Under the pieces are notes generated by a model, which saw only the letters and a program-made list of their open reading frames with translations, searched no databases and had not been told where the DNA came from. The position numbers were made by a program, and so were the translations under genes. DNA of 54,361 nt from positions 1 to 54,361 of the forward strand of contig NZ_WMIF01000024.1 of the NCBI RefSeq assembly GCF_009711185.1. Direction: 5' to 3'. Numbering within the stretch: the stretch's first letter is position 1; each line of letters opens with the position of its first letter. Positions 8,157 through 16,079 of the stretch are shown here, piece by piece. Origin of the DNA: Paracoccus limosus. GTDB lineage: Bacteria; Pseudomonadota; Alphaproteobacteria; Rhodobacterales; Rhodobacteraceae.

Positions 8157-9185
8157 TCAGGCGGCCTCGGAGCCGACGCGACGATCGGTAAAGTCGAAGG
8201 CGGCGCTATAGCCGAACAGAGCCGCAGCACCCCCGGTGTGCAGAAAGACCAGTCGCTCGCCCTTCTTGAAATGGCCCTTGCGGATCAGGTCGATCATGCC
8301 CGCCGCACCCTTGGCCGAATAGACCGGGTCCAGAAGGATGCCTTCGAGTTCCGCGAACATCGCGATAGCCTCCAGCCCGCTTTCCGTCGGGATACCGTAA
8401 CCCTCGCCGACGTAATCACTGTTGGCGACGACATCCTCGCGGCGAACCGCCTCGGGCGCGCCGATCTTCAGCGCGGTGGCGCGGGCCAGATTGAACACAT
8501 TCTCTTCCTGCTTGGGCTTTGGCGCGCGCACCCCGATCCCCAGCAGCGGGATCTGCGCGTTCATCGCTTTCAGACCGGTGATCAGTCCCGCCTGGGTACC
8601 TGCGCTGCCCGTAGCATGGACCAGATGGTCGATCACCAGGCCGCGATCATTCGCCTGTCCAACCAGTTCGAAGGCGCAGTTCACATATCCTAGCGCACCA
8701 GTGGTGTTGGAGCCGCCGCCCGGAATGGCATAGACCTTGCGGCCCTGGGCACGCATGCGGTCGGCCACCCTTTCCAACTCGGCATTCATGTCGAGTCCAC
8801 CGGCGAAGCATTCTGTTGTCGCGCCGTGCAGGTGATCCAGCAACACGTTGCCGTTGTAGTTGTAGTTGTCGTCCTTGCTGCCGGTGCGATCCTCCAGAAG
8901 GATATGGCAGTCGAAGCCCAATTTGGCTGCGCAGGCCGCGGTCTGGCGGGCGTGGTTCGACTGGGTGGCGCCCTGCGTGATAACCGTGTCGGCGCCCAGT
9001 GCCTCGGCCTCCGCCATCAGAAACTCCAGTTTCCGGGTCTTGTTGCCGCCCGTCGACATGCCGGTGCAGTCGTCGCGCTTGATCCAGATTTCCGGTCCGC
9101 CCAGTTCCTTGCTTAGCCGGTCCATCCTTTCCAGCGGTGTCGGAAGGTGGGCCAGGGAGATCCGCGGGAAACGAGATAGCAGCAT
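8157..9185 (-). CDS. cuyA: L-cysteate sulfo-lyase
   Basis: A 342-residue PLP enzyme of the ACC deaminase/D-cysteine desulfhydrase family. It closely resembles CuyA of Ruegeria (Silicibacter) pomeroyi and Paracoccus, which cleaves L-cysteate to pyruvate, ammonia and sulfite. PLP binds Lys49 in [11 protein letters not shown]. Long CuyA-like blocks include [33 protein letters not shown] and [16 protein letters not shown] chose the inner ATG at 9185 because it gives the MLLSRFPR start matching CuyA and has AAGG at proper spacing; the ATG at 9194 has that AAGG directly against it. It is the first gene of the minus-strand operon. A D-cysteine desulfhydrase activity is the main alternative. Confidence 0.88.
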   Translation of the reverse strand: MLLSRFPRISLAHLPTPLERMDRLSKELGGPEIWIKRDDCTGMSTGGNKTRKLEFLMAEAEALGADTVITQGATQSNHARQTAACAAKLGFDCHILLEDRTGSKDDNYNYNGNVLLDHLHGATTECFAGGLDMNAELERVADRMRAQGRKVYAIPGGGSNTTGALGYVNCAFELVGQANDRGLVIDHLVHATGSAGTQAGLITGLKAMNAQIPLLGIGVRAPKPKQEENVFNLARATALKIGAPEAVRREDVVANSDYVGEGYGIPTESGLEAIAMFAELEGILLDPVYSAKGAAGMIDLIRKGHFKKGERLVFLHTGGAAALFGYSAAFDFTDRRVGSEAA

Positions 9186-9209
9186 GGATGTCATCCTTGT
9201 TTAGAGCGC

Positions 9210-9224
9210 TTGATGCATGATCAA
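9210..9224. promoter_or_regulatory. Candidate LysR-type operator 1
   Basis: TTGAT and ATCAA flank a five-base spacer, and TGATGCATGATCA (9211-9223) fits the LysR T-N11-A pattern inside a dyad. It lies between cuyA and the divergent LysR gene, close to the cuyA start. Function is inferred from position and symmetry. Confidence 0.45.
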
Positions 9225-9234
9225 TTGCAGAAAA

Positions 9235-9251
9235 ACGCATTGCAAATGCGT
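9235..9251. promoter_or_regulatory. Candidate LysR-type operator 2 (perfect palindrome)
   Basis: A perfect dyad, ACGCATT-GCA-AATGCGT, in the 109-bp divergent gap. Two dyads about 25 bp apart are usual for LysR-regulated divergent promoters (one recognition site, one activation site). Which regulator binds is inferred from adjacency. Confidence 0.5.
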
Positions 9252-9294
9252 AATGTGGCGCCTAAAATGCAAGTATCGTCTTTTGCGAGGAAGT

Positions 9295-10206
9295 ATGCGG
9301 CTTGAATGGCTGGACGACATCCTTGCCGTGGCCGATACCGGATCCATGATTCGGGCGGCCGAACGGCGCTTCCTCACGCAATCGGCCTTTTCGCGCCGGT
9401 TGCGAATGATCGAAGAGCAGTTGGGAGTCGAGCTGTTCGACCGCAGCCGCAAGCCGGCCGAACTCAAGCGCTCGGTTCTCGAGCGCTGCGACGAGATGCG
9501 CGGCCTTGCGGAAAGTCTGCGCAGGCTGCGCAGCGATCTGGTGCGCGGTGACGGAGAGCAGACCCGCATCGTGATTGCTAGCCAGCACGCGATCACGACC
9601 GCCATTGCGCCGTTGCTAGTTCAGACGATCACCGAGCCCGCCCATGTCGACATTCGCCTGCGCTCGGCCAACCGCGAGGATTGCTATGCACTGCTGCTGA
9701 CGCGGCAGGCGGATTTCATGCTATCCTATAGTAGCGAATGCCAGCCACTGATCTTCGACCCGGATTTCATCGAGACCTGTGTGCTGGGGCGCGAGCGGTT
9801 GATTCCGGTCTTTTCCAGTCGCCAGGCGGGGCTTCTTGAAGTAGCGCTGAACCGAAAAGAGGTGCCGGTCATTCTTTATCCGACCGATGTGTTCTTGGGC
9901 AAAGTGGTGCGGGACGAGATCTGGCCGGGCTTCGATCTCGACATGTTCAAGCCCCATGCTGAAACCGCGCTTACGCCGGCGGCGCTGCAATTCGCGCTGA
10001 TTGGCAGCGCGCTTGCCTGGGTTCCGCGCTCTCTGGCTCTGCCGCATCTTCAGAAAGGAGATTTGCAGGACTGGAGCGAAACATTCGGCTTCTCCGAACT
10101 CTTGCTAAGTCTCGCTCGACTGAATGGTTCTCGCAGGTCACATGCTGAAATAGCCTGGAACGATCTCGCTGCGAAAGGTTCGCATCTGTTGGACCCTTTG
10201 GACTGA
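9295..10206 (+). CDS. LysR-family regulator of the cysteate/sulfonate operon (CuyR-like)
   Basis: A 303-residue LysR-type regulator. The winged helix-turn-helix lies in the first 60 residues (DTGSMIRAAERRFLTQSAFS), followed by a substrate-binding domain. The ATG at 9295 is preceded by GAGGAA and gives the normal MRLEWLDDIL start. It is transcribed away from cuyA. That arrangement, and the presence of a LysR gene cuyR beside cuyA in Ruegeria pomeroyi, suggest that it controls the minus-strand operon, with cysteate or a metabolite as inducer. The target is inferred. Confidence 0.85.
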   Translation: MRLEWLDDILAVADTGSMIRAAERRFLTQSAFSRRLRMIEEQLGVELFDRSRKPAELKRSVLERCDEMRGLAESLRRLRSDLVRGDGEQTRIVIASQHAITTAIAPLLVQTITEPAHVDIRLRSANREDCYALLLTRQADFMLSYSSECQPLIFDPDFIETCVLGRERLIPVFSSRQAGLLEVALNRKEVPVILYPTDVFLGKVVRDEIWPGFDLDMFKPHAETALTPAALQFALIGSALAWVPRSLALPHLQKGDLQDWSETFGFSELLLSLARLNGSRRSHAEIAWNDLAAKGSHLLDPLD

Positions 10207-10452
10207 GCCCTTCGTCCAGCGCGCCTGTCGCCGGACATGACATGGCTGGAGATCGGGCAGCCACACAGCATTTCCGGCGCAAAGCTTAATCGCTGTCCGT
10301 TCATGCGCGAAGACTTGACCTCCGGTGCTTGATCGCATGGCGCGATGGCACTCGTGCCTGACCACCCAGACCAATTTGCAGACCAATGTGAAGAAGCTTC
10401 AGAACCTTGCCCGACGTCGCAACAGCGGCATTGTACAGGAAAGGTCGTAGCC
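10207..10452. other. Intergenic, no gene seen
   Basis: No supported gene, repeat or strong hairpin. The last bases carry the AGGAAAGG ribosome site for the SBF-like transporter. A promoter for that gene presumably lies here, but I cannot point to one. Confidence 0.4.
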
Positions 10453-11637
10453 TTGAAGAAAACCGATCCCTTTTTGCTGCTGATGATCGGCGCAGTCGCG
10501 CTGGCGACCGTCATGCCGGCTACCGGGGCTGCTGCCGGCCTTGTGGAGACGCTCGGCACGTCGGCCGTGGCGCTGCTTTTCTTTTTGCACGGCGCTGCAC
10601 TGTCGCCGCGCACTATCCTGGATGGGCTCAAGCGATGGAAGTTGCATCTGTTCATTCTGACGACAACATTTGCGGTCTTCCCTTTGCTGGTTCTGCCGCT
10701 GAGATTGCTGCCCAGCTCGATCCTCCCTCCGGATCTGGCGCTCGGGTTCGTCTATCTGGGCGTGTTGCCCTCGGCCGTGTCATCCTCGATCGCCTATACT
10801 GCCATGGCCAAGGGCAACGTGCCGGCCGCCGTATGCAATTCCGCCGGATCGAACGTATTCGGGCTTTTGCTGACGCCGCTGCTGATGAGCATGTTGATCG
10901 GTTCGGCGACCAGCGAGGCGACGGATCTTGGCCAGACTCTGGCGGACGTGTGCCTGCAGCTTCTTCTGCCCTTCGGCCTGGGCCAGCTTGCCCATCGCTG
11001 GCTGGGTGGACCGTTGCAGCGCAACAGCCGATGGTTGTCGGACTATGACCAGTGGGTGATCGTTCTGATCATCTATTCCGCGTTCTCTCAGTCCGTCACG
11101 GCAGGGCTTTGGCAGGTATTGCCGATTAGCGGATTGCTGTTGGCAGGGGCATTGTGCCTGGTGCTGCTTCTTGCGGTGATCGGCTTTACCATGACCGGGG
11201 CGCGCAGGCTGGGCCTGTCGCGCGCGGACGAGATTACGGCGGTTTTCTGCGGCTCGAAGAAAAGCCTGGCTTCCGGCTTGCCGCTGGCGCAGGTGCTGTT
11301 CGCGGGCGCCGCAGGTTTTGGCATGATCGTTCTGCCGATCATGCTTTACAACCAGATCCAGATCATGGTGGGCGCGGCGCTATGCAAGCCGCGGCCTAGG
11401 CGCTTCAGGCCTGCGTGCGCGCGTCTTCGATCCATGACAGGAAGGTCTGCCTGGCCTTGCGGCGGCCTGCGTCGCGGGGCGTCAGGTTGGACTGGGTCAG
11501 GTAATAATCGAACTCATCCAGAACCGAGATATCCGACAGTTGAACCAGGTGCCCGGCGGCGAGATCGGGCTGGATCATCGCCAGCGAACACAGTGCGACG
11601 CCTTGCCCGGCCAGCGCCGCAGCGCGCAGCAGGTTGA
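10453..11637 (+). CDS. SBF-like (bile acid:sodium symporter-type) transporter with aberrant C-terminus
   Basis: A membrane protein of the SBF-like group (PF13593; YfeH-type). About ten hydrophobic segments run from the start to roughly residue 312, ending in the family-typical GFGMIVLPIMLYNQIQIMVG. I chose the TTG at 10453, with AGGAAAGG upstream, because it yields the standard LKKTDPFLLLMIG opening. After MVGAALCK the frame continues for about 80 Arg/Gly-rich residues that are antisense to the LysR gene at 11405-12304 and look non-native. A stop in a neighbouring frame lies at 11397-11399, exactly where the family normally ends. A one-base loss near 11380 would explain this. The membrane core is intact, so the protein may still work. 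Confidence 0.75.
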   Translation: MKKTDPFLLLMIGAVALATVMPATGAAAGLVETLGTSAVALLFFLHGAALSPRTILDGLKRWKLHLFILTTTFAVFPLLVLPLRLLPSSILPPDLALGFVYLGVLPSAVSSSIAYTAMAKGNVPAAVCNSAGSNVFGLLLTPLLMSMLIGSATSEATDLGQTLADVCLQLLLPFGLGQLAHRWLGGPLQRNSRWLSDYDQWVIVLIIYSAFSQSVTAGLWQVLPISGLLLAGALCLVLLLAVIGFTMTGARRLGLSRADEITAVFCGSKKSLASGLPLAQVLFAGAAGFGMIVLPIMLYNQIQIMVGAALCKPRPRRFRPACARLRSMTGRSAWPCGGLRRGASGWTGSGNNRTHPEPRYPTVEPGARRRDRAGSSPANTVRRLARPAPQRAAG

Positions 11638-12304
11638 AATCCTCGAAGATGCTGCCCGGCAAGCGCGTCGGTGCCGACAGACCGGCGCGGGCAAACCAGG
11701 TCTTCCAACCGGAAAGATCGGTGTCATGCAGAAGCCCCAGTTCCAGAAGCCGCTCGGCCGAGGCCTCGGTCGGGCCGGGCCCGACCAGGGCGCGGCTCGC
11801 CACCGGCACGCTGCATCCCGACAGGAAGGGATGGGACAGGATGCCTTCACCGACGGGCTGTGCGTCGGCGAACGTGAAGGCCACATCCGTCGAGGTGAAG
11901 TCGATCTCGTGGCCGTGATGGGCATAGATCACGCGCAGCTGGATGTCGGGATGCAGGGCCCGGAACGCGGGCAGGCGCGGGATCAGCCAGCAGATGGCCA
12001 CCGAGGGAATGGCCGCGACCACCAGCGCGCCCTCTGACGAGGCCGGGCGGGCCCGGCGGCAGGCCGCATCGATGCCGTCAAAGGCCATGGTCAGGTCGCG
12101 CGCCAGAGCGACGGCGCGCGGCAGCAACTTTGGCGACCGGCCCCTGCGATCGAACAGCGGCGCTCCAAGCCATTGTTCCAGATGCTTGATCTGGTGGCTG
12201 ACCGCCGACTGGGTGACGTGCAGATCCTCGGCGGCGGCCTGAAAGCTGCCGGTCCGAGCGACGGCATCGAATGCGCGCAAGGCATTGAGCGGCGGTTGCG
12301 ACAT
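11405..12304 (-). CDS. LysR-family regulator (GcvA-type)
   Basis: A 299-residue LysR regulator of the GcvA-like subgroup, recognisable from the opening PPLNALRAFDAVARTGSFQAAA and VTQSAVSHQIKHLEQWLG. The remainder is a normal ligand-binding domain. It is divergent from the creatinase gene across about 105 bases. A dyad covers its own start codon, as in autoregulated LysR genes. It probably responds to creatine or a breakdown product and drives the creatinase/transporter pair; this target is inferred from position. Confidence 0.85.
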   Translation of the reverse strand: MSQPPLNALRAFDAVARTGSFQAAAEDLHVTQSAVSHQIKHLEQWLGAPLFDRRGRSPKLLPRAVALARDLTMAFDGIDAACRRARPASSEGALVVAAIPSVAICWLIPRLPAFRALHPDIQLRVIYAHHGHEIDFTSTDVAFTFADAQPVGEGILSHPFLSGCSVPVASRALVGPGPTEASAERLLELGLLHDTDLSGWKTWFARAGLSAPTRLPGSIFEDFNLLRAAALAGQGVALCSLAMIQPDLAAGHLVQLSDISVLDEFDYYLTQSNLTPRDAGRRKARQTFLSWIEDARTQA

Positions 12305-12318
12305 GAAGGTCTTTCATG
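12302..12318. promoter_or_regulatory. Candidate LysR operator overlapping the regulator start
   Basis: CATGAA-GGTCT-TTCATG is a perfect 6+5+6 dyad covering the LysR start codon. It lies in the divergent gap to creatinase. Binding here would repress the regulator and could activate creatinase. Inferred from symmetry and position. Confidence 0.4.
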
Positions 12319-12409
12319 AGAAAATCTAAATGCAGGTTTATAAATGATCCTTTGACCGGTGCAAGTATCGCCGGCATTTTCGAGGAAATCTTGTACGAGG
12401 AGGAATGAG

Positions 12410-13642
12410 ATGACCGAACGCGAAAGACTTCAGGACTATGTCGGCAACGGGCGCAAGGCCAAGGGCACCTTCTCGGATGCCGAGATGCAGCGCCGTCTGG
12501 ACGACATCCGCAAATATATGGCCGCCAACAAGATCGACGCGGCGCTGTTCACCAGCTATCACAACATCAACTACTATGCCGATTTCATGTTCTGCCAGTT
12601 CGGACGGCGCTATGGCTTTTTCGTCGATCACCAGCACGCCACCTCGATCAGTGCCGGCATCGACGGCGGCCAGCCCTGGCGGCGCACCTTTGGCGGCAAG
12701 AACCTGACCTATACCGACTGGCAAAAGGACAACTACTTTCACGCCATTCGCCAGATCATCGGCGGCGCCAAGCGGATCGGCATCGAATTCGACCACGTCA
12801 ACCTGGACACTCTGGCGCTGTTGAAATCCGAATTCCCCGGCGTCGAATTCGTTGATATTGCCGCCCCGGCCATGCGGCTGCGCATGGTGAAATCCGCCGA
12901 GGAAATCGCCCATATCACCGAAATGGCCCGGATCGCCGACATCGGCGGCGCGGCCTGCGTCGAAGCCGCCGCCGTGGGTGTTCCGGAGCACGAGGTCGCG
13001 CTGCATTCCACCGCCACCATGGTGCGCGAGATCGCGAAATCCTGGCCCGAGGGCGAGCTGATGGACACCTGGACCTGGTTCCAGTCCGGCATCAACACCG
13101 ACGGCGCCCACAACCCGGTCACGGCACGCAAGATCGAAGCCGGCGACATCCTGTCCCTGAACTGCTTCCCGATGGTCGCGGGCTATTACGTCGCGCTGGA
13201 GCGCACGCTCTTTGCCGAACATGCCAGCGACGAACACCTGCGGCTGTGGGAAATCAACTGCAAGGTCCACGACCGCGGCAAGGAGCTGCTGGTCCCCGGC
13301 GCGAAATGCGCCGACATCGCCGCCGAGCTGAACGAGATCTATGCCGCCGAGAACCTGCTGCAATATCGCAGCTTCGGCTATGGTCACAGCTTCGGCGTCC
13401 TCAGCCACTATTACGGCCGCGAGGCCGGGCTGGAGCTGCGCGAGGACTGCGACACCGTGCTGGAACCCGGCATGGTCGTCTCGATGGAGCCGATGATCAC
13501 CATCCCCGACCACCTGCCCGGCGCCGGCGGCTATCGCGAACACGACATCCTGGTGATCGAGGAGACCGGCAACCGCAACATCACCGGCTTCCCCTACGGC
13601 CCCGACCACCTGATCGTCAAAGGCAAGGCCAAGGCGGCCTGA
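12410..13642 (+). CDS. Creatinase (creatine amidinohydrolase)
   Basis: A 410-residue pita-bread fold protein closely resembling Pseudomonas creatinase (EC 3.5.3.3), which hydrolyses creatine to sarcosine and urea. Creatinase-specific blocks include FTSYHNINYYADF, DGGQPWRRT, MDTWTWFQSGINTDGAHNP with the catalytic His at about 234, and GYGHSFGVLSHYYGREAG. The length matches the family (about 404-411). The ATG at 12410 follows a strong GAGGAGG. No creatininase, sarcosine oxidase or urease lies in the window, so downstream steps must be elsewhere. The next gene is a probable uptake transporter. Confidence 0.93.
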   Translation: MTERERLQDYVGNGRKAKGTFSDAEMQRRLDDIRKYMAANKIDAALFTSYHNINYYADFMFCQFGRRYGFFVDHQHATSISAGIDGGQPWRRTFGGKNLTYTDWQKDNYFHAIRQIIGGAKRIGIEFDHVNLDTLALLKSEFPGVEFVDIAAPAMRLRMVKSAEEIAHITEMARIADIGGAACVEAAAVGVPEHEVALHSTATMVREIAKSWPEGELMDTWTWFQSGINTDGAHNPVTARKIEAGDILSLNCFPMVAGYYVALERTLFAEHASDEHLRLWEINCKVHDRGKELLVPGAKCADIAAELNEIYAAENLLQYRSFGYGHSFGVLSHYYGREAGLELREDCDTVLEPGMVVSMEPMITIPDHLPGAGGYREHDILVIEETGNRNITGFPYGPDHLIVKGKAKAA

Positions 13643-13649
13643 TCCAACG

Positions 13650-13676
13650 ACCGGCGGGGCCACAGGCTCCGCCGGT
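13650..13676 (+). terminator. GC-rich hairpin after creatinase
   Basis: ACCGGCGGGGCC and GGCTCCGCCGGT pair (12 bp, one G-T) around the loop ACA, directly after the creatinase stop. A second hairpin, GCTTTTGC/GCAAAAGC, follows at 13680-13701. There is no long T run, so this may attenuate or stabilise the message between creatinase and the transporter rather than end it. Confidence 0.5.
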
Positions 13677-13773
13677 TCCGCTTTTGCCAGTCCGCAAAAG
13701 CTGTCCGGCCGACCGGGAGGATCGCGCCGTTGACGATGATCGTCCCCATCATCGGTTCCCATGGGAGGAGACC

Positions 13774-15102
13774 ATGACCACCATGACCATCCCCGCCGCG
13801 GCGGGTTCGGACCGCGCAACCGACGCCCAGGCCAGCCCGGCCGTCCTGCGCAAGGTTCTGACCGCCAGTTTCATCGGCAATTTCGTCGAATGGTTCGACT
13901 ATGCCTCCTATGGCTATTTCGCCACCGTGATCGCCGCGGTCTTCTTCCCCGAGATCGCGCCGCAGGCCGCCTTGCTGGCGACCTTCGCGGTCTTTGCGAT
14001 CTCCTTCGTGATCCGCCCCATCGGCGGCATCGTCTGGGGCAGCATCGGCGACCGCATCGGCCGCAAGACCGCGCTGTCCTGGTCGATCCTGATCATGTCC
14101 GGGGCCACGACCGTCATCGCGCTGCTGCCGTCCTATCACCAGATCGGCATGCTGGCGCCGGTGCTGCTGCTGATCGTGCGCATGGTGCAGGGCTTTTCCG
14201 CCTCGGGCGAATATGCCGGGGCGACGTCCTTCCTGGCCGAATATGCGCCGCCCGCGAAACGCGGCTTTTATACCAGCATGGTGCCCGCCAGCACGGCCGC
14301 CGGTCTTCTGGCCGGATCGCTGATGTCGGCGCTGCTGTTTTCGCAGCTGGAGACCGCGCAACTGCATGGCTGGGGCTGGCGGCTGCCGTTCCTGCTGGCC
14401 TTTCCGCTGGGCCTGGTCGGGCTCTATATCCGGCTGAAGCTCGAGGACACGCCGAAGTTCCGCGAGCTGGAAGCAAAGCACCATGTCGAAGCGACGCCGA
14501 TCAAGGAGCTGTTCACCACCTATCGCAAGCAGATCATCCGCGCCTTTGCCGTCACCTGCCTGAACGCCGTCGGCTTCTATCTGATCCTCAGCTACATGCC
14601 GACCTATCTCATCACCGAAATGGGCATGGAGGAAAGCGCCTCGTTCCTGGCCAACAGCATCGCGCTTTTTGCCTATATCTTCCTGATCTTCCTGATGGGC
14701 CTGCTGTCGGATCGTTTCGGGCGCAAGACGGCGCTGATCGCGGCCTCGGTGCTGTTCATCGTCCTGACCGTGCCGCTGTTCGGCATGCTGGAGGGCGCCA
14801 GCTTCGCGATGATCGTGCTGATCCAGGTGATTTTCGGGGCGCTCCTGACCGTGAACGACGGCACGCTGCCCTGCTTCCTGACCGAGATCTTTCCGACCCG
14901 GGTGCGCTATTCCGGCTTTGCCTTCAGCTTCAATACCGCCAATGCGCTGTTCGGCGGCACGGCGCCCTTCGTCGCCACCTGGCTGATCTCGGCCACCGGC
15001 AGCAAGACCGCCCCGGCCTGGTATCTGGTCGCAGCCGCGGCCGTCGCCCTGGTCGCCATGCTGGCCGCGCGCGAAACCGCCGGCAAGCCGCTGGAGGAAT
15101 GA
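13774..15102 (+). CDS. MHS-family (MFS) transporter, probably creatine uptake
   Basis: A 442-residue major facilitator of the metabolite:H+ symporter group (ProP/ShiA/KgtP-like). Twelve membrane segments are evident. Signatures are GNFVEWFDYASYGYFA near residue 32, GSIGDRIGRKTAL after segment 2, and the second-half copy GLLSDRFGRKTALIA. The ATG at 13774 follows GGGAGGAGACC. It is 131 bases downstream of creatinase and co-directional, and a terminator follows, so it is the last gene of a two-gene unit. Creatine as substrate is inferred only from that pairing. Confidence 0.85.
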   Translation: MTTMTIPAAAGSDRATDAQASPAVLRKVLTASFIGNFVEWFDYASYGYFATVIAAVFFPEIAPQAALLATFAVFAISFVIRPIGGIVWGSIGDRIGRKTALSWSILIMSGATTVIALLPSYHQIGMLAPVLLLIVRMVQGFSASGEYAGATSFLAEYAPPAKRGFYTSMVPASTAAGLLAGSLMSALLFSQLETAQLHGWGWRLPFLLAFPLGLVGLYIRLKLEDTPKFRELEAKHHVEATPIKELFTTYRKQIIRAFAVTCLNAVGFYLILSYMPTYLITEMGMEESASFLANSIALFAYIFLIFLMGLLSDRFGRKTALIAASVLFIVLTVPLFGMLEGASFAMIVLIQVIFGALLTVNDGTLPCFLTEIFPTRVRYSGFAFSFNTANALFGGTAPFVATWLISATGSKTAPAWYLVAAAAVALVAMLAARETAGKPLEE

Positions 15103-15142
15103 CGGCGACGAAGCGTCCGACGATCAATCTCTGAGAAGCGAG

Positions 15143-15169
15143 AGCCGGCCACGTGGGGTCGGCTTTTTG
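15143..15169 (+). terminator. Rho-independent terminator after the MHS transporter
   Basis: AGCCGGCC and GGTCGGCT form an eight-pair stem (one G-T) around ACGTGG, followed by a T5 run. It lies between the plus-strand transporter and the 3' end of the minus-strand GntR gene. Confidence 0.75.
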
Positions 15170-15189
15170 CATTCGCGGAACCGGCGGCG

Positions 15190-15894
15190 TTATCGGTTGA
15201 TGACGCCCGGTCGATTGCAGGCCCGCGCAGGCAGGAAGGCCGCGGCAATGTCTTCCAGATGCAGTTGCATCGCGTCAAAAGCGGCATCTCCATCCCCCGC
15301 GGCTATCACCTCGACGATCCGCTGATGCTGATCGCTGTGGCTGGTCTGAAACGTCGCTGGCGCCAATCCGCGATAGCTGCGTTCCCAATCGCGTTGCCAC
15401 GCGGCATGGCGACGGGCCGATGACAGCCACGCCATCGTGCCCGCGATGGCTGGACTGCGTGTCATCCGTGCGATCGCATTGTGAAAGGCGCTGTCGGCTT
15501 GCTCGCATTCGGCAAATCGCTGTGCGCGGCGCCCCCCGTCAACCAGCAGGTGCAGCTCCCTGATATCCGCCTCGTCGCGGCGTGTTGCTGCCTCCCTAGC
15601 TATGGCAGGTTCCAGAACAACGCGCGCCCGCAGCAGATCGCCTGCCGATACCTCGGCTGGAAGCGTGGCAGAATGCAGCGACAGTGCGCGGGGTGGGGGA
15701 CCGACAAAGGTGCCCTGTCCGACATGGCGCCAGATCAGCCCTTGGCGCTGCAAGCGCGCAAGTCCTGCGCGCAAAGTCTGCCTGCTGCAGCCGATGTGCT
15801 GCGCCAGTGCGCGCTCGGGCGGCAGGCGGTCACCGATCTGCAAGTTCTCAAGCAGGCAAAGAAGCGCAGAACCGACATCAGCTTGATGCACCAC
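15190..15894 (-). CDS. GntR/FadR-family (FCD) transcriptional regulator
   Basis: A 234-residue regulator. The N-terminal winged helix has the GntR pattern GDRLPPERALAQHIGCSRQTLRAGLARL (residues about 21-48, described here by its two halves GDRLPPERALAQ and SRQTLRAGLARL). A C-terminal all-helical FCD ligand domain contains the metal-binding Asp/His pattern (ADSAFHNAIA and the SDQHQRIVEVI block). It is divergent from the PotD-like binding protein gene (185-base gap). That suggests it controls uptake of the same ligand, perhaps a polyamine or carboxylate. The ligand is unknown. Confidence 0.82.
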   Translation of the reverse strand: MVHQADVGSALLCLLENLQIGDRLPPERALAQHIGCSRQTLRAGLARLQRQGLIWRHVGQGTFVGPPPRALSLHSATLPAEVSAGDLLRARVVLEPAIAREAATRRDEADIRELHLLVDGGRRAQRFAECEQADSAFHNAIARMTRSPAIAGTMAWLSSARRHAAWQRDWERSYRGLAPATFQTSHSDQHQRIVEVIAAGDGDAAFDAMQLHLEDIAAAFLPARACNRPGVINR

Positions 15895-16079
15895 GATGCT
15901 CCCTTGCCCAAAGGCGATAGTCTCGATTTCTGATCACATTAGTTTCTCTTATTTCATCTTGAGCAAAGCTCCTTTGACACCGTGCCCAACCCGGGCTTTT
16001 CTTCTCGGAAAAAAGGAACAATTCGCCACGCCGGCATTGGTCGGGCGGATGATAATCACATCCAACACGGGAAATCATC

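Noticed and set aside
8819..8876. Run of GTTG/GTAG-rich short repeats inside cuyA
   Set aside because: It merely encodes an Asn/Tyr-rich stretch (DDNYNYNGN) of the enzyme.
8157..9185. ACC deaminase
   Set aside because: Same family, but overall similarity and context (sulfonate importer, sulfite exporter, LysR) fit L-cysteate sulfo-lyase.
12338..13819. Minus-strand open frame opposite creatinase
   Set aside because: Antisense to a firmly identified creatinase; composition (Gly, Asp, Val, Gln) shows no domain.
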